Source: Rhizobium sp. 16-449-1b
GTDB taxonomy: Bacteria > Pseudomonadota > Alphaproteobacteria > Rhizobiales > Rhizobiaceae
Length of the DNA stretch: 64,000 nt
Assembly (NCBI RefSeq): GCF_017741935.1
Contig: NZ_JAGHMH010000006.1
Location: 372,001 to 436,000 of the forward strand
Direction of reading: 5' to 3'
The stretch's first letter is position 1; every line of letters begins with the position of its first letter. Below are positions 19,837-29,442 of this stretch, piece by piece. The notes under the pieces are model-generated. The model was given only the letters and a program-made list of their open reading frames with translations, did not search any database and had not been told where the DNA came from. The position numbers and the translations under genes are program-made.

Positions 19837-19997
19837 GGCCCAAAGTGTGACGGCGAGGATCGCATGCGCCGCCGGTCGTTCGGATCGTCCTGATTTTTAG
19901 GGCACTGGTCAACCTGGCAGCCATGCCCCGCCGTTTCTCATATCAAGTAATCGCGAAACATGAGTCTCGCGGTTGCTGATGCGGACCGGGTGACGCC

Positions 19998-20720
19998 ATG
20001 CATGAAAAGACAGAGCGCATGACATCCGCTCCCGCTGACGATGGTGCCCAACCGCAGAAGCGCACGTCTTCCTTCGACGCCAGTGCCTTCATCGCCAGGA
20101 ATCTCCGGCTTTTGCCCGTGCCCGGCCTTCAGGATATCCAGCTCTACACCGCGCATTCCGGCAGCCGCCTGTCACGGCTTGGCGGCACCGATCCCGAGGC
20201 GCCGGCGCCGTACTGGGCTTATGGCTGGGGCGGCGGTGCGGTGCTCGCACGTCATATCGCCGAGAACCCCCACCTCGTGCGCGGCCGCCGCGTCCTCGAC
20301 CTTGGCACCGGCTCGGGCATCGTCGCGATCATCGCCGCCAGGGCAGGCGCAACATCCGTGGTCGCCGCCGACATCGACGAAAACGCCATCGCCGCCGCCC
20401 GCCTCAATGCGGTCGCCAACGGTGTCGAGCTTGATCTTATCCATGCCGATCTCCTCGACGGTCCGCCGCCTGCTGTCGATGTCGTGCTCGCCGGAGATCT
20501 TTTCTACGACGAAGCGCTGGCAAAACGCGCAATGGCGTTTCTTGAAACCTGCCGCGCCGCCGGTATCGACGTTCTGATCGGCGATCCATACCGTGTGCCG
20601 TTGCCAACGGAGAAGCTCCGCTGCATTGCCGAGTATTCCGTGCCGGATTTCGGCCTTGGTCGCGACGGAGACGAGGTCCGCGCCGGTGTCTTCAGCTTGG
20701 CCACGGTTCCGGGCCTCTAG
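19998..20720 (+). CDS. METTL20-like protein-lysine methyltransferase
   Basis: This 240-residue class I SAM-dependent methyltransferase has motif I VLDLGTGSGIVAIIAARAGA, an acidic loop VVAADIDENAIAA and motif IV AGDLFYDEALA. The D-L-F-Y signature is that of the METTL20/ETFbeta-KMT group. An Agrobacterium tumefaciens homologue is known to methylate lysines in ETF-beta and ribosomal protein L7/L12, so the same targets are likely here (family knowledge plus inference). The start could also be the ATG at 20019. It converges with an ACT-domain gene. Confidence 0.75.
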   Translation: MHEKTERMTSAPADDGAQPQKRTSSFDASAFIARNLRLLPVPGLQDIQLYTAHSGSRLSRLGGTDPEAPAPYWAYGWGGGAVLARHIAENPHLVRGRRVLDLGTGSGIVAIIAARAGATSVVAADIDENAIAAARLNAVANGVELDLIHADLLDGPPPAVDVVLAGDLFYDEALAKRAMAFLETCRAAGIDVLIGDPYRVPLPTEKLRCIAEYSVPDFGLGRDGDEVRAGVFSLATVPGL

Positions 20721-20741
20721 CCAATTCCAGGCGATCCAACG

Positions 20742-21161
20742 TCAGCCTGCCGCAGCCTGCAGGTCCAGCAGCACCCGCATGGCCTCTTCCGCGTCGGCCG
20801 TTGGCACGAAGACGTGGTCGTGATGATAGGCGGCCACCATGTTGCAGGAGATGTTGTGATTGGCGGGCGCGGTAGCGACGGCGGCCGTCAGTCCGACGCC
20901 CTCAAGCGACGAGAACACGGTGAGCGTGATCCGCCGCATGGGGAGGGTGGTGTCAAAGCCCAGCCGCAAAGCGTCGCCAAGTGCCAGTATCAAGGACACA
21001 CCTTCGGCCTCGCGAAACCAGCCGAGCGACGAAGGCGCAGCCAGCATGGCCAGTTGCTCGTCCTTTGTCGTGCAAAACACATAGTCTGCGGCGTCAAGGC
21101 TCGGCGTCATGCCACTCAGCATGGCCTTCGCATCGCGAACCGGCTCGGTGGTCATGATCAT
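20742..21161 (-). CDS. ACT-domain protein (DUF2241-like)
   Basis: This 139-residue soluble protein consists of two ACT-like halves. The second (about 70-135) has the betaalphabeta pattern ITLTVFSSLEGVGLTAAVATALA-like and AAYHHDHVFVPTADAEEAMRVL. Stand-alone ACT proteins bind small ligands, usually amino acids, and regulate enzymes; the partner here is unknown. Two in-frame ATG codons six bases apart could serve as start. It lies about 105 bases downstream of moeA on the same strand but seems to be a separate unit. Confidence 0.65.
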   Translation of the reverse strand: MIMTTEPVRDAKAMLSGMTPSLDAADYVFCTTKDEQLAMLAAPSSLGWFREAEGVSLILALGDALRLGFDTTLPMRRITLTVFSSLEGVGLTAAVATAPANHNISCNMVAAYHHDHVFVPTADAEEAMRVLLDLQAAAG

Positions 21162-21266
21162 GTTCTCGGCTATGAATGACGATGCGCCGAGTGTGGAACA
21201 AGCGCGCTATCCGCACAAGCCACCGCAATGACAGCAATCAGTCGGCAGGCGCGCCCGATCGAGCGC

Positions 21267-22490
21267 TTAGCCAAGCAGCTCCGGACGGATCAGCATCACC
21301 TCGCATGCCTCTCCGGCTGTAAGCTCCGGCGCGTGCGGCGGTCGTATGATCAGGCAGTCGGCTTCCGCGAAGATCTTCATCATCGACGAATCCTGCTTGC
21401 CAAATGGCTCGACCCGCAAGGCGCCCGATTGAGATCGCACCGCTCTAGCCCTGACATAATCCTGCCTCTGGTCGTTCGCCTTCATGCCGACGGCAGCTTC
21501 CGCCGCAGCGCTGCGCTTGAACGGGGGTAAGGATGCGAGCTTGCGGATCAGCGGTTCGAGAAACAGCAGACCGCAGACGAGGCTGGAGACCGGATTGCCT
21601 GGAAGGCCGAGCACATGCGTATCGCCGAAACTGCCCACCATCAGCGGCTTGCCCGGTCGCATCGCGATCCGCCAGAAATCGAGCTCCATGCCGGCGGCAA
21701 GCAGCGTTGCCTGCACGAGATCGTGGTCCCCAACGGACGCGCCACCCAGCGTCACGATCACGTCCACTTTGGCTTCCCGTGCCCTCTCGACCGCAGCCGT
21801 GATCGCCGCCTTGTCATCGGCAACGATACCGAGATCGAGCACCTCGGCACCGGCCTTGCGCGCGAGTGCTGCGATACCGAATGTGCTGGAAGCGATGATC
21901 TGCGAGGGGCCGGGCTGCTCGCCTGGCTTGACCAGTTCGTCGCCGGTGGCAAGCAGCGCGACCAGAGGCTTGCGCCGGACGTCGAGTGTCGCATGGTTCA
22001 TGCCGGCAGCAACGGTCAGTCGCGAGAAATCGATCACCGCGCCTGCCATCAGAACGGGCTCGCCGTCACGAAAGTCCTGCCCGCGCGGGCGCACATGCTG
22101 GCCGGGACGCACGGGATAGGTGGTGCGGATACCGTTGTCCGTCTTTTCGGCGTCTTCCTGCAGCAACACGCTGTCGGCGCCTTCGGGAACCGGCGCGCCG
22201 GTGAATATCCGCACGGTCTCGCCAGCGCCGATCGTGCCGTCAAAGGCGTGTCCCGCGGACGACGTCCCGATTATCCGCAGCTCGCTACCTGGCTCAAGGG
22301 CATCCTCGCCACGCAAGGCATAGCCGTCCATCGCCGATGAATTGAAGGGCGGCTGTGTCAGGCGCGCCGCGACGTCGGTGGCGAGAACACGACCCTCGGC
22401 CTCAGTGAGAGAGACGGGCTCGAGTGCCATGATCGGCTTTGCCCGCGACAGCAGGCGTTCCTGCGCTTCGGCAACGGGCAGAAGGCTCAT
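21267..22490 (-). CDS. moeA: Molybdopterin molybdenumtransferase
   Basis: The 407-residue enzyme inserts molybdate into adenylylated molybdopterin. The motifs present are [13 protein letters not shown] near residue 50, the MPT-binding core [11 protein letters not shown] and [14 protein letters not shown], and [12 protein letters not shown]. The C-terminal domain IV is complete. Its ATG overlaps the moaC stop (ATGA), placing it last in the trpD-trpC-moaC-moeA unit, an arrangement usual in Rhizobiales. Confidence 0.96.
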   Translation of the reverse strand: MSLLPVAEAQERLLSRAKPIMALEPVSLTEAEGRVLATDVAARLTQPPFNSSAMDGYALRGEDALEPGSELRIIGTSSAGHAFDGTIGAGETVRIFTGAPVPEGADSVLLQEDAEKTDNGIRTTYPVRPGQHVRPRGQDFRDGEPVLMAGAVIDFSRLTVAAGMNHATLDVRRKPLVALLATGDELVKPGEQPGPSQIIASSTFGIAALARKAGAEVLDLGIVADDKAAITAAVERAREAKVDVIVTLGGASVGDHDLVQATLLAAGMELDFWRIAMRPGKPLMVGSFGDTHVLGLPGNPVSSLVCGLLFLEPLIRKLASLPPFKRSAAAEAAVGMKANDQRQDYVRARAVRSQSGALRVEPFGKQDSSMMKIFAEADCLIIRPPHAPELTAGEACEVMLIRPELLG

Positions 22491-22987
22491 TTCGCATGCT
22501 CCGGATGCCTGAAATCACCCGATTTCCCGCCCGATTTCTCAAGCAGGCGGATGCCGCTGATCTCCATCGCCTTGTCGGCAGCCTTGGCCATGTCGTAGAT
22601 CGTGAGGCACGCGACCGAGACGGCCGTCAGCGCTTCCATTTCGACGCCGGTCTTGCCGGTGAGCTTGGCCGTCGCCGTGACGCGCAGGCCGGGCAGGGCG
22701 CTATCCTCGGCAATCTCGACGGAAACCTTGGTCAGCATCAGCGGATGGCAGAGCGGGATGAGATTGCTGGTCTGCTTGGCGGCCATGATGCCGGCCAGCC
22801 GCGCCGTGCCGATCACGTCGCCTTTCTTGGCGTTGCCCTCGAGGATCAGCCGAAGGGTCGCCGGTGCCATCTTCACATGGCCTTCGGCGGTGGCGATGCG
22901 GGTCGTCTCGGCCTTGTCGCCGACATCGACCATATGCGCTTCGCCGGCCGCGTCGATATGGGTCAGACCCGCCTTCTCGCCACTCAT
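22487..22987 (-). CDS. moaC: Cyclic pyranopterin monophosphate synthase
   Basis: The 166-residue MoaC converts the MoaA product into cPMP in molybdenum cofactor synthesis. Conserved segments are [58 protein letters not shown] and the C-terminal SGGKSGDF. It is separated from trpC by one base and overlaps moeA by four, so translation is likely coupled. Confidence 0.97.
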   Translation of the reverse strand: MSGEKAGLTHIDAAGEAHMVDVGDKAETTRIATAEGHVKMAPATLRLILEGNAKKGDVIGTARLAGIMAAKQTSNLIPLCHPLMLTKVSVEIAEDSALPGLRVTATAKLTGKTGVEMEALTAVSVACLTIYDMAKAADKAMEISGIRLLEKSGGKSGDFRHPEHAK

Positions 22988-22988
22988 C

Positions 22989-23801
22989 TTATTCGGCCGC
23001 CAGCGAGGCCTGGCCGAACAGCAGCGCCTGCGTGGCCGCCGTCACATCGTCCTTGCGCATCAGGCTCTCGCCGACGAGGAAAGTGTTGATGCCGAAAGCC
23101 TGCAGCCGCTTGCAATCCTCATGCGTGAAGATGCCGCTTTCGCCTACCAGCAATCGGTCATCAGGCACCATGGCCGACAGCTCCTCGCTGACGGTCAGGC
23201 TGACCTCGAAGGTCCTGAGGTTGCGGTTGTTGATCCCGACCAGCGGCGAGGAGAGCTTCAGCGCCCGTTCCATCTCTTCGGCGTCGTGTACCTCGACGAG
23301 CACATCCATGCCGAGCCCGAAGGCCTCGTCCTGCAGACGCTCTGCATCGCTGTCGGAGAGCGAGGCCATGATCAGGAGAATGCAATCCGCGCCCCATGCA
23401 CGGGCTTCCTGCACCTGATAAGTCTCGAACATGAAATCCTTGCGCAGGGCCGGCAGCTTGCAGGCCGCCCGCGCTGCCATCAGAAACTCGGGCGCGCCCT
23501 GGAAACTCGGCGTATCCGTAAGCACGGAAAGACAGGCGGCACCGCCAAGCTCGTAGGCCTTGGCCAGCGCCGGCGGATCGAAATCAGGACGGATAAGTCC
23601 CTTGGAAGGGCTCGCCTTCTTGATCTCGGCAATCAGGCCGAACTGGCCCGCGTCGCGCTTGGAGACCAGCGCCTTGTGGAAACCGCGCGGCGCGGTCTGG
23701 TCTTGCTGCATCGCCTTCAGATCGGCGAGCGAAACCTTGGCCTTTGCCGCGGCGATCTCTTCACGCTTGTAGAGTTCGATCTTCTGCAGAATGTCGGTCA
23801 T
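22989..23801 (-). CDS. trpC: Indole-3-glycerol phosphate synthase
   Basis: The 270-residue TIM barrel closes the indole ring in tryptophan synthesis. Recognisable segments are [65 protein letters not shown] and [12 protein letters not shown]. It is a single-function enzyme, not fused to TrpF. It lies nine bases after trpD with AGGAT before the ATG. Confidence 0.97.
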   Translation of the reverse strand: MTDILQKIELYKREEIAAAKAKVSLADLKAMQQDQTAPRGFHKALVSKRDAGQFGLIAEIKKASPSKGLIRPDFDPPALAKAYELGGAACLSVLTDTPSFQGAPEFLMAARAACKLPALRKDFMFETYQVQEARAWGADCILLIMASLSDSDAERLQDEAFGLGMDVLVEVHDAEEMERALKLSSPLVGINNRNLRTFEVSLTVSEELSAMVPDDRLLVGESGIFTHEDCKRLQAFGINTFLVGESLMRKDDVTAATQALLFGQASLAAE

Positions 23802-23810
23802 GTCGATATC

Positions 23811-24827
23811 CTAGTCCAGGTCGTTGGATACGGCGACAAGTTTGTCGAGCGCACCCGCGGTAGCGCCGCTGTCGAGCGACTGTGCGGCAAGCCGCATACC
23901 GTCATGCAGCGTCTCCGCCTTGCCGGCGATCACGAGCGATGCGGCAGCATTGGCAAGTGCGATATCGCGATAGGCGTTCTTCGCGCCGCTCAGCACATCG
24001 CGCAGCGCAGCCGCGTTGACGACGCCGTCGCCGCCCTTGATCGCCTGAAGCTCGACCGTCTCGACGCCGAAGTCGGAAGGCGAAAGCTCGAAGCTTTTGA
24101 TCTTGCCGTTCTCAAGTGCTGCGACGCTGGTCTTGCCCGTAGTGGTGATTTCGTCGAGGCCGTTGCCGTGCACGACCCATACGCTCTCGGAACCAAGATC
24201 ACGCATCACTTCGGCAATCGGCATGACGAGCTGCGGCGAATAGACGCCGAGCAACTGACGGCGAACGCCGGCCGGATTGGAGAGCGGGCCGAGCACGTTG
24301 AAGATCGTGCGCGTGCCGAGTTCGACGCGCGACGGGCCGACATGGCGCATCGCTGAATGATGCTGCTGCGCGAACATAAAGCCGACACCGGCTTCGCGAA
24401 TACAGCGCGAGATCACCTCAGGCGTCACGTCAAGCTTGACGCCCAGCGCGGCAAGGCTGTCGGCAGCACCCGATTTGGAGCTCAGCGCGCGGTTGCCGTG
24501 CTTGGCAACGGGCACACCGGCGCCAGCGACGATCAGGGCCGCCAGCGTCGAGATGTTGTAGGTGCCGCTGGCGTCACCGCCGGTGCCGACGATATCGATG
24601 GCATCGGCGGGCGCTTCCACCGTCAGCATCTTCGAGCGCATGGTGGTGACGGCGCCGACGATCTCGTCGACCGTCTCGCCGCGAACGCGCAGCGCCATCA
24701 GAAAACCGCCGATCTGAGAGGGCGTCGCCTGGCCGGACATCAGGATGTCGAAGGCCTCGCGGGCCTCCTCACGTGTCAGAGGTTCGCGGCTTGCGGCCTT
24801 CGCCAGGAGGGGCTTCAGATCGGTCAT
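23811..24827 (-). CDS. trpD: Anthranilate phosphoribosyltransferase
   Basis: The 338-residue enzyme adds phosphoribose to anthranilate. The motifs are [17 protein letters not shown] (PRPP loop), [56 protein letters not shown] and [14 protein letters not shown]. Its start follows AGGGGAAC, 15 bases after the ppiD stop. Together with trpC it supplies two central tryptophan steps; trpE/G is not in this window. Confidence 0.97.
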   Translation of the reverse strand: MTDLKPLLAKAASREPLTREEAREAFDILMSGQATPSQIGGFLMALRVRGETVDEIVGAVTTMRSKMLTVEAPADAIDIVGTGGDASGTYNISTLAALIVAGAGVPVAKHGNRALSSKSGAADSLAALGVKLDVTPEVISRCIREAGVGFMFAQQHHSAMRHVGPSRVELGTRTIFNVLGPLSNPAGVRRQLLGVYSPQLVMPIAEVMRDLGSESVWVVHGNGLDEITTTGKTSVAALENGKIKSFELSPSDFGVETVELQAIKGGDGVVNAAALRDVLSGAKNAYRDIALANAAASLVIAGKAETLHDGMRLAAQSLDSGATAGALDKLVAVSNDLD

Positions 24828-24842
24828 GCGTTCATGTTCCCC

Positions 24843-26735
24843 TTAGCGCGAGGCTGCCTGTTCGGCGAGCTGCTGGTTGATCGACACGCCATACTGCGTC
24901 TGCAGCAGGGAGACCATCTGGTCCAGGATGTCGTCGCCGGCAGCGTTCGCGATCGCGTTGATCTGCTGGTCCTGGTTGGCAAGCACGTCGCCGGTCGGCT
25001 CGGTGTTCACCTCGGTCACCTTCATCAGGATCTGTGTCGTCGGATCGGCGCCGATAGCGGTCGCGATCGTGTCGATCGGGCCGGAGAAGGAGGCGTTGAC
25101 ACCACCGGTGCCAAGAACCACGTCGTCCATGCCGCGGGTAATGCCGCTCTTGCTCTCGACCTGAATGCCGAGCGGTGCGGCGATGTCAGCAAGCGAGGTA
25201 CCCTTCTGGGCCTGCTGCTTCAGCTCGTCCGCCTTCTTGGCGAGTTCGCTCTTCTGCTGCTCGGCAGTCCAGTCGGCAACGGCCTTGTCGTGAACTTCGG
25301 CAAGCGGGCGGTCGCGGTCGGGCGTGATGTCGCCGAGAGCAAACCAGAGATAGCCATCCGTGCCGATTGACAGCGACGGGATATCGGCACCAGCTTCGGC
25401 ACGGAACACCGCGCCCAGCACTTGCTGCTTCTCCGGGATGTCCTTGACCTCGTTGCCGGCCTTGTCCAGGCCCGTTGCATCGACGGCGTCGATGGTCACG
25501 GCCTTGAGCTTCAGCTGCGTGGCGATCTGGTCGAGCGTCGAGCCGGCGCTGCGCAGGTCTTCGATCTGATCGTGGACGGTGATCATCTGCTGCGACGCGT
25601 TTGCGACGGCGAGCTGCTTGCGCAGGTCTTCCTTGACCTCGTCGAAGCTCTTGGCGCTCTCGGGCTTGATGTTGGTGATGCGCAGGATAACCGGACCGAA
25701 GCTGCCCTCGACGACAGGCGAGGTGCCGCCGTTGCGGGAAACCGCGAAGGCCGCGTCGGCAACGGACTGGTCGGGAACCTTGTCCTTGGTGAATTCGCCG
25801 AGCATGACGTCGTTGGCGGTCTTGCCCTGGTCGGTCACCAGCTGGTCGAAGGTCGTGCCGGTCTTGAGCGCATTAGCGGCCGCGTTGGCGAGGTCCTTAT
25901 TCTGGAACGTCAGCTGCTCGATCGTGCGGCTTTCCGGCGTGCGATAGGCGTCCTTGCGCTTTTCGAAGTCTTCGCGGATCTGATCGTCGGTCACCGTTCC
26001 GGCATCGGCGATGTCGGCAGGCTGCAGTTTCAGATAGGTGAACTTGCGATATTCGGGCGCGCGATAGCGCGCCTTGGCGCCTTCAAACCACTTTGCGAGA
26101 ACGTCGTCAGCCGGCGCCTTGATCGGCTCGATATTGGCGTTGGTCAGCAGCAGGTAATCGATGCCGCGGCTTTCCTGACGGTAGAGCTTCAGCGAATCGA
26201 CCAGCGTCTTCGGCGGCGTAAAGCCGTTCGAGATCGCATCGACGATCTGGCTGCGGACCGCGACCTTGCTGCGCTCCTTGATATAGTCGTCCTCGCGGAT
26301 GCCGGCATTGCGCAGGCGCGAGGTGAACAGCGAACGATCGAACTGGCCGTTGACGGCCTTGAACGCCGGATCGTCACCGATCAGCTGGGCGAGACGATCC
26401 TCGGAGAGGCCGAGCCCCATGTCGGCGGCGAGCTGGTCGAGCGAAGCGCCGGCCACCAGCTGCGAGATCACCTGCTGCTCGACGCCAAAGGCGCGGGCCT
26501 GATCGGGTGTCAGGCGCATGCCGAACTGCTGGCTGAGGTTTGAGACCTGGCGCTGATAGGCGAGGCGGAACTCGTTCACGTCGACCTGCTGGTCGCCGAC
26601 CGTAACCACGGTCGTGCTGTTGCTGCCGGTCAGCAGGGAGTGTGACACACCCCAAATGCCGAAAGAGGCGACCAGGAGCAGCATCAGGAGCTTGGCCGCC
26701 CAGGTCCGGGCAGCTCTACGCAGAAGATCGAACAT
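24843..26735 (-). CDS. ppiD: Membrane-anchored periplasmic peptidyl-prolyl isomerase (PpiD/SurA-like)
   Basis: The 630-residue chaperone has one transmembrane helix near the N-terminus (about 13-32, KLLMLLLVASFGIWGVSHSL). It is followed by a SurA-type N-domain with chaperone helices (VISQLVAGASLDQLAADMGLG), a parvulin-like segment in the middle (IREDFEKRKDAYRTPESR and neighbours) and a second PPIase-like domain. The architecture and N-terminal anchor are those of PpiD, which assists outer-membrane protein folding at the Sec exit. It is the first gene of the trpD-trpC-moaC-moeA unit, a rhizobial arrangement. Confidence 0.9.
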   Translation of the reverse strand: MFDLLRRAARTWAAKLLMLLLVASFGIWGVSHSLLTGSNSTTVVTVGDQQVDVNEFRLAYQRQVSNLSQQFGMRLTPDQARAFGVEQQVISQLVAGASLDQLAADMGLGLSEDRLAQLIGDDPAFKAVNGQFDRSLFTSRLRNAGIREDDYIKERSKVAVRSQIVDAISNGFTPPKTLVDSLKLYRQESRGIDYLLLTNANIEPIKAPADDVLAKWFEGAKARYRAPEYRKFTYLKLQPADIADAGTVTDDQIREDFEKRKDAYRTPESRTIEQLTFQNKDLANAAANALKTGTTFDQLVTDQGKTANDVMLGEFTKDKVPDQSVADAAFAVSRNGGTSPVVEGSFGPVILRITNIKPESAKSFDEVKEDLRKQLAVANASQQMITVHDQIEDLRSAGSTLDQIATQLKLKAVTIDAVDATGLDKAGNEVKDIPEKQQVLGAVFRAEAGADIPSLSIGTDGYLWFALGDITPDRDRPLAEVHDKAVADWTAEQQKSELAKKADELKQQAQKGTSLADIAAPLGIQVESKSGITRGMDDVVLGTGGVNASFSGPIDTIATAIGADPTTQILMKVTEVNTEPTGDVLANQDQQINAIANAAGDDILDQMVSLLQTQYGVSINQQLAEQAASR

Positions 26736-26953
26736 CGAAACGCAAACCTCGCATTATATTCGCCCGTTCGCGGGCAAAGCATTGGACGTTCCTTAGAGCA
26801 AACGCATGAGGAATTGAAGGGTTATCGCGCGAAAACATCTGCGCTATACCAGCCGTGTTTCGCGACGCCGACCGAAGACAAAAGATGCTCGCTTGCGGAA
26901 CCTTTGGCAGCGCTATTTCGTTGAGCAGCATCCCCAAGAAACAGGAGCAAACA

Positions 26954-27235
26954 ATGGCCGACATGAAAACCGCCTCCGCACAGTCCACAGCCGCGCGCGT
27001 CAAGGCGGAGATTGCAACGGACGATCTGTCCGCGCAGGTCGCCGCATTGCGGGAAGATCTGGCGCGTTTGTCCGAGAGCGTTGTCGCGCTGGGGCAGGGT
27101 GCAAAGACCGCCGTTGCAGATGAGGCCTCAGTTTTGACCGAGCGGGTTCGCGACAAGGTGCGCGAAGAGCCGATCCTTGCCATCGCGGTGACCGCCGGCG
27201 TGGCATACCTGTTTGGCCTGATGAGCCGCAGATAG
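26954..27235 (+). CDS. Small C-terminally membrane-anchored protein (DUF883/ElaB-like)
   Basis: The 93-residue protein has a long amphipathic or coiled N-terminal helix (residues 15-70, Ala/Leu/Glu/Arg-rich). It ends in a single transmembrane helix (EPILAIAVTAGVAYLFGLMS) and two arginines. This is the layout of ElaB/YqjD/DUF883 proteins, which tether to the inner membrane and in E. coli associate with ribosomes in stationary phase. The ATG at 26954 follows CAGGAG; an upstream in-frame ATG gives a poor N-terminus. A terminator follows immediately. Confidence 0.65.
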   Translation: MADMKTASAQSTAARVKAEIATDDLSAQVAALREDLARLSESVVALGQGAKTAVADEASVLTERVRDKVREEPILAIAVTAGVAYLFGLMSRR

Positions 27236-27255
27236 AATTTTCTGAAATGAGATCG

Positions 27256-27286
27256 AAAGGGCCGGGCTATGAGCTCGGCCCTTTTT
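27256..27286 (+). terminator. Rho-independent terminator
   Basis: The nine-base stem AAAGGGCCG/CGGCCCTTT (27256-27264 with 27276-27284) is followed by TTT. It lies 20 bases after the stop of the small membrane protein gene. Confidence 0.88.
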
Positions 27287-27928
27287 GCATCCGATTTTCG
27301 GCACGCCGAATTCGCCAAAGAAGACGCCTGTGAGAACTGTGCTTTGGTTGACCGATCATGTTACCCAGATGGTCGCCACGGCGCAGGAAATCACGCAAAT
27401 GTGAAATACAACTACCAGGGGACTTTTATGAAATTACTCGACACATTGTGGAGTGATTGGACGTGGCGCACGCCTCGATGAGCAGAAGCCTCTCGCATGA
27501 TGATCCATTTTGGTCGCAATGTTATTTTGGTACCGCTTTATGGTTTGTATAAAATCAACCTTTAGAAGAATTTAGCAGGATACATAGAGTCAAAATATGT
27601 TCGAATATAAAAGCGGAAATATGGTAGCGATGTGATCTTGATTGTCTCGGATAATACTATGTAGAACTTTGACGGGGCGATATATGTTGCTTGGTTGTTT
27701 TGTCGATGCCGAAGTATGTTTCATCATTTTCAATGATGTATCGCCAACTATGGAACATATTTATCACCCCATTCGCATCACTTTCGGTCAGGTTGCATGA
27801 CTGATCGCTTTAGGCGAGTGTCGTTGAAAAACCTCATCCGCTGGCAAAATTTAGGTTTTGATCAGCAATCCCTTGCTCAACCTGCAATCTATGTCATGGT
27901 ACAGCCTTGGACATGAGGGGTAACAGAG
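27287..27928. other. AT-rich gene-poor region upstream of tRNA-Ser
   Basis: About 640 bases with base composition unlike the rest of the window; 27500-27800 is clearly AT-rich, while all neighbours are GC-rich. No long open frame with rhizobial codon use exists. One 17-codon frame with a good ribosome-binding site lies at 27428. A small inverted repeat CATCAT/ATGATG sits near 27723. It may contain a small RNA, the promoter of the gene at 27929, or eroded foreign DNA; sequence alone does not decide. Confidence 0.4.
27428..27481 (+). CDS. Possible 17-residue Trp-rich peptide
   Basis: The frame reads MKLLDTLWSDWTWRTPR and is preceded by AGGGG six bases before the ATG, a better ribosome-binding site than many genes here have. 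It contains three tryptophans. It could be a leader peptide or a small protein. No trp gene lies downstream, and I see no attenuator hairpins, so a role in trp attenuation is unlikely. Existence is uncertain. Confidence 0.25.
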   Translation: MKLLDTLWSDWTWRTPR

Positions 27929-28135
27929 ATGATCAATCTTCAGTCAGCTCGCAGTGACACCAACCACGACCAGCGTTTGCTCGATTGCCGCGCCGATGTC
28001 GAACCAGCACTCCACCAGATTATCAGAGAAGCGCAGAAGAACGGCTGGGCGGCGGCCGAGGTGGCGATGGCGATCGCCGACGCTGCCGACGATTACATTC
28101 TTCTGCTGGCGAACCGCAAAACCACCGCGCACTGA
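27929..28135 (+). CDS. Small conserved hypothetical protein
   Basis: The 68-residue soluble protein is predicted to be helical (DVEPALHQIIREAQKNGWAA, then EVAMAIADAADDYILLLANR). GAGGGG precedes its ATG. It resembles the many short helical rhizobial proteins of unknown role. It lies alone between an AT-rich stretch and tRNA-Ser. Confidence 0.6.
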   Translation: MINLQSARSDTNHDQRLLDCRADVEPALHQIIREAQKNGWAAAEVAMAIADAADDYILLLANRKTTAH

Positions 28136-28320
28136 CCGTCTTTTTCCTTCGCTCATCCGACGTCTTCGCTCGTGCTCCCGCGCCATTATGCCAGATCACG
28201 GCGCGAAGACGCGGCCGGCTGGTTGACGGTGCCGACGAAGCAGCTTAAAGCCTTCGAAACCTGATTTGGTGACACCCAAGGTGCGCGCATTTTGCCGCCG
28301 GGTCATCAGATTGGTGCGCT

Positions 28321-28410
28321 GGATGGGTGGCCGAGTGGTTTAAGGCAACGGTCTTGAAAACCGTCGTGCGGGGAACCGTACCGTGGGTTCGAATCCCACC
28401 CCATCCGCCA
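28321..28410 (+). tRNA. tRNA-Ser(UGA)
   Basis: The 90-base type II tRNA has acceptor arms GGATGGG/CCCATCC, the D-arm sequence GGCCGAGTGGTTTAAGGC, anticodon TGA at 28355-28357 in loop CTTGAAA, an extended variable arm, the T-arm GTGGGTTCGAATCCCAC and an encoded CCA end. It reads UCA (and probably other UCN) codons. Confidence 0.97.
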
Positions 28411-28608
28411 TTTTCGCGTTGGTCCGACCCGGACGCGCGGGTAAACTCCGTACCGAATACATAGGTGACAACCTCGTCCCTTGTTGCCGATCACGTGCGC
28501 AGACCGGCTCTCGGGCGGGCTTGGTCTTGCACTGAGCATAGCTTTCAGGTGGCCGTCAGGCTCATTCATCAAAGTCCCGCTCGCACTTTGATGAATGAGG
28601 TTGTTGTC

Positions 28609-29190
28609 ATGCGTTTCGCCGCCAGTCGGAAGAAGATCCTATTGAGAGCCGCCGCCTGCGTGTTGTTCGCAGGCGCCCTGTTCGGGGGCTATATCGGCTA
28701 TCTGCAATTGAGCGGGAATTTTCATAGCGTCGTTCATGGAGAGTTTTACCGATCGGCGCAGCTCTCTCCGGCGCAGCTTGAGCGCCACGTCCGCGATCAC
28801 GGCATCAAGACGATCATCAACCTGCGCGGCGAGAATGTGAACGCGCAGTGGTACAATGCCGAGGTCGAAACGGCGGCGCGGCTTGGTGTCCAGCACATCG
28901 ATTTCGCAATGTCGTCCGGTACCGTCCTGACGCCCGAGCGGGCGGACCAGTTGGTCGCCATCATGAAGGCCGCGCCGAAGCCGATCCTCGTACACTGCCA
29001 GAGTGGTGCCGATCGAACCGGCCTGGTGTCGGTCATCTACAGCCAGCAGATCGCGGGCGTCGGCGAAGATGTCGCTGAGCGTCAACTGTCTGTGCGTTAC
29101 GGCCATGTCGCCATACCGCACGTTTCGTCCGTCTACGCGATGGATGTCAGCTGGGATCGGCTGGAAACGCACTATGGACTCAAGGGTTAA
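28609..29190 (+). CDS. Membrane-anchored dual-specificity phosphatase-like protein (copy 1)
   Basis: The 193-residue protein has one N-terminal transmembrane helix (about residues 8-32) and a tyrosine/dual-specificity phosphatase domain facing the periplasm. The CX5R loop is intact (VHCQSGADRTGL), and a candidate general-acid Asp lies upstream (HIDFAMSSG). Start at 28609 was chosen for the TGAGG eight bases before it; ATG 28591 is possible. A close paralog lies beyond the eptA-like gene (shared GNFH-VV, FYRSAQ and YAMD-SW blocks). The substrate could be a phosphoprotein, phosphoinositol or a lipid phosphate; the neighbourhood suggests envelope lipids (inference). Confidence 0.8.
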   Translation: MRFAASRKKILLRAAACVLFAGALFGGYIGYLQLSGNFHSVVHGEFYRSAQLSPAQLERHVRDHGIKTIINLRGENVNAQWYNAEVETAARLGVQHIDFAMSSGTVLTPERADQLVAIMKAAPKPILVHCQSGADRTGLVSVIYSQQIAGVGEDVAERQLSVRYGHVAIPHVSSVYAMDVSWDRLETHYGLKG

Positions 29191-29442
29191 GGGCAGAACT
29201 CACTCGGGATAGGGGGCTGCAAGCCGTATTTTGTTTCCGAATAGGAGGAGAGATGCAGGAAGTGCTCATCACTTTCAAAACCTCTCCGACGCCTGCAGGC
29301 GCACGGAGCGGCCTCCGTTGATCGCATATAGCCTGGAAGCATTCAGGCTTGTGTCAGAAAAGAAAGGCATTCCGTCACGCATTGGCGGGATAAGGCCATC
29401 GCTTTGACGGTGTCCCGCGCCAGCTATTGCGGAGACATCGAA

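Noticed and set aside
27428-27481. Trp-rich short frame as a trp attenuator leader
   Set aside because: The tryptophans are not consecutive, no attenuator hairpins follow, and the trp genes nearby are on the other strand more than 2 kb away.
28465-28608. Longer N-terminus for the first phosphatase
   Set aside because: The extension is not hydrophobic, has no counterpart in the paralog at 31310, and the start at 28609 has a spaced TGAGG.
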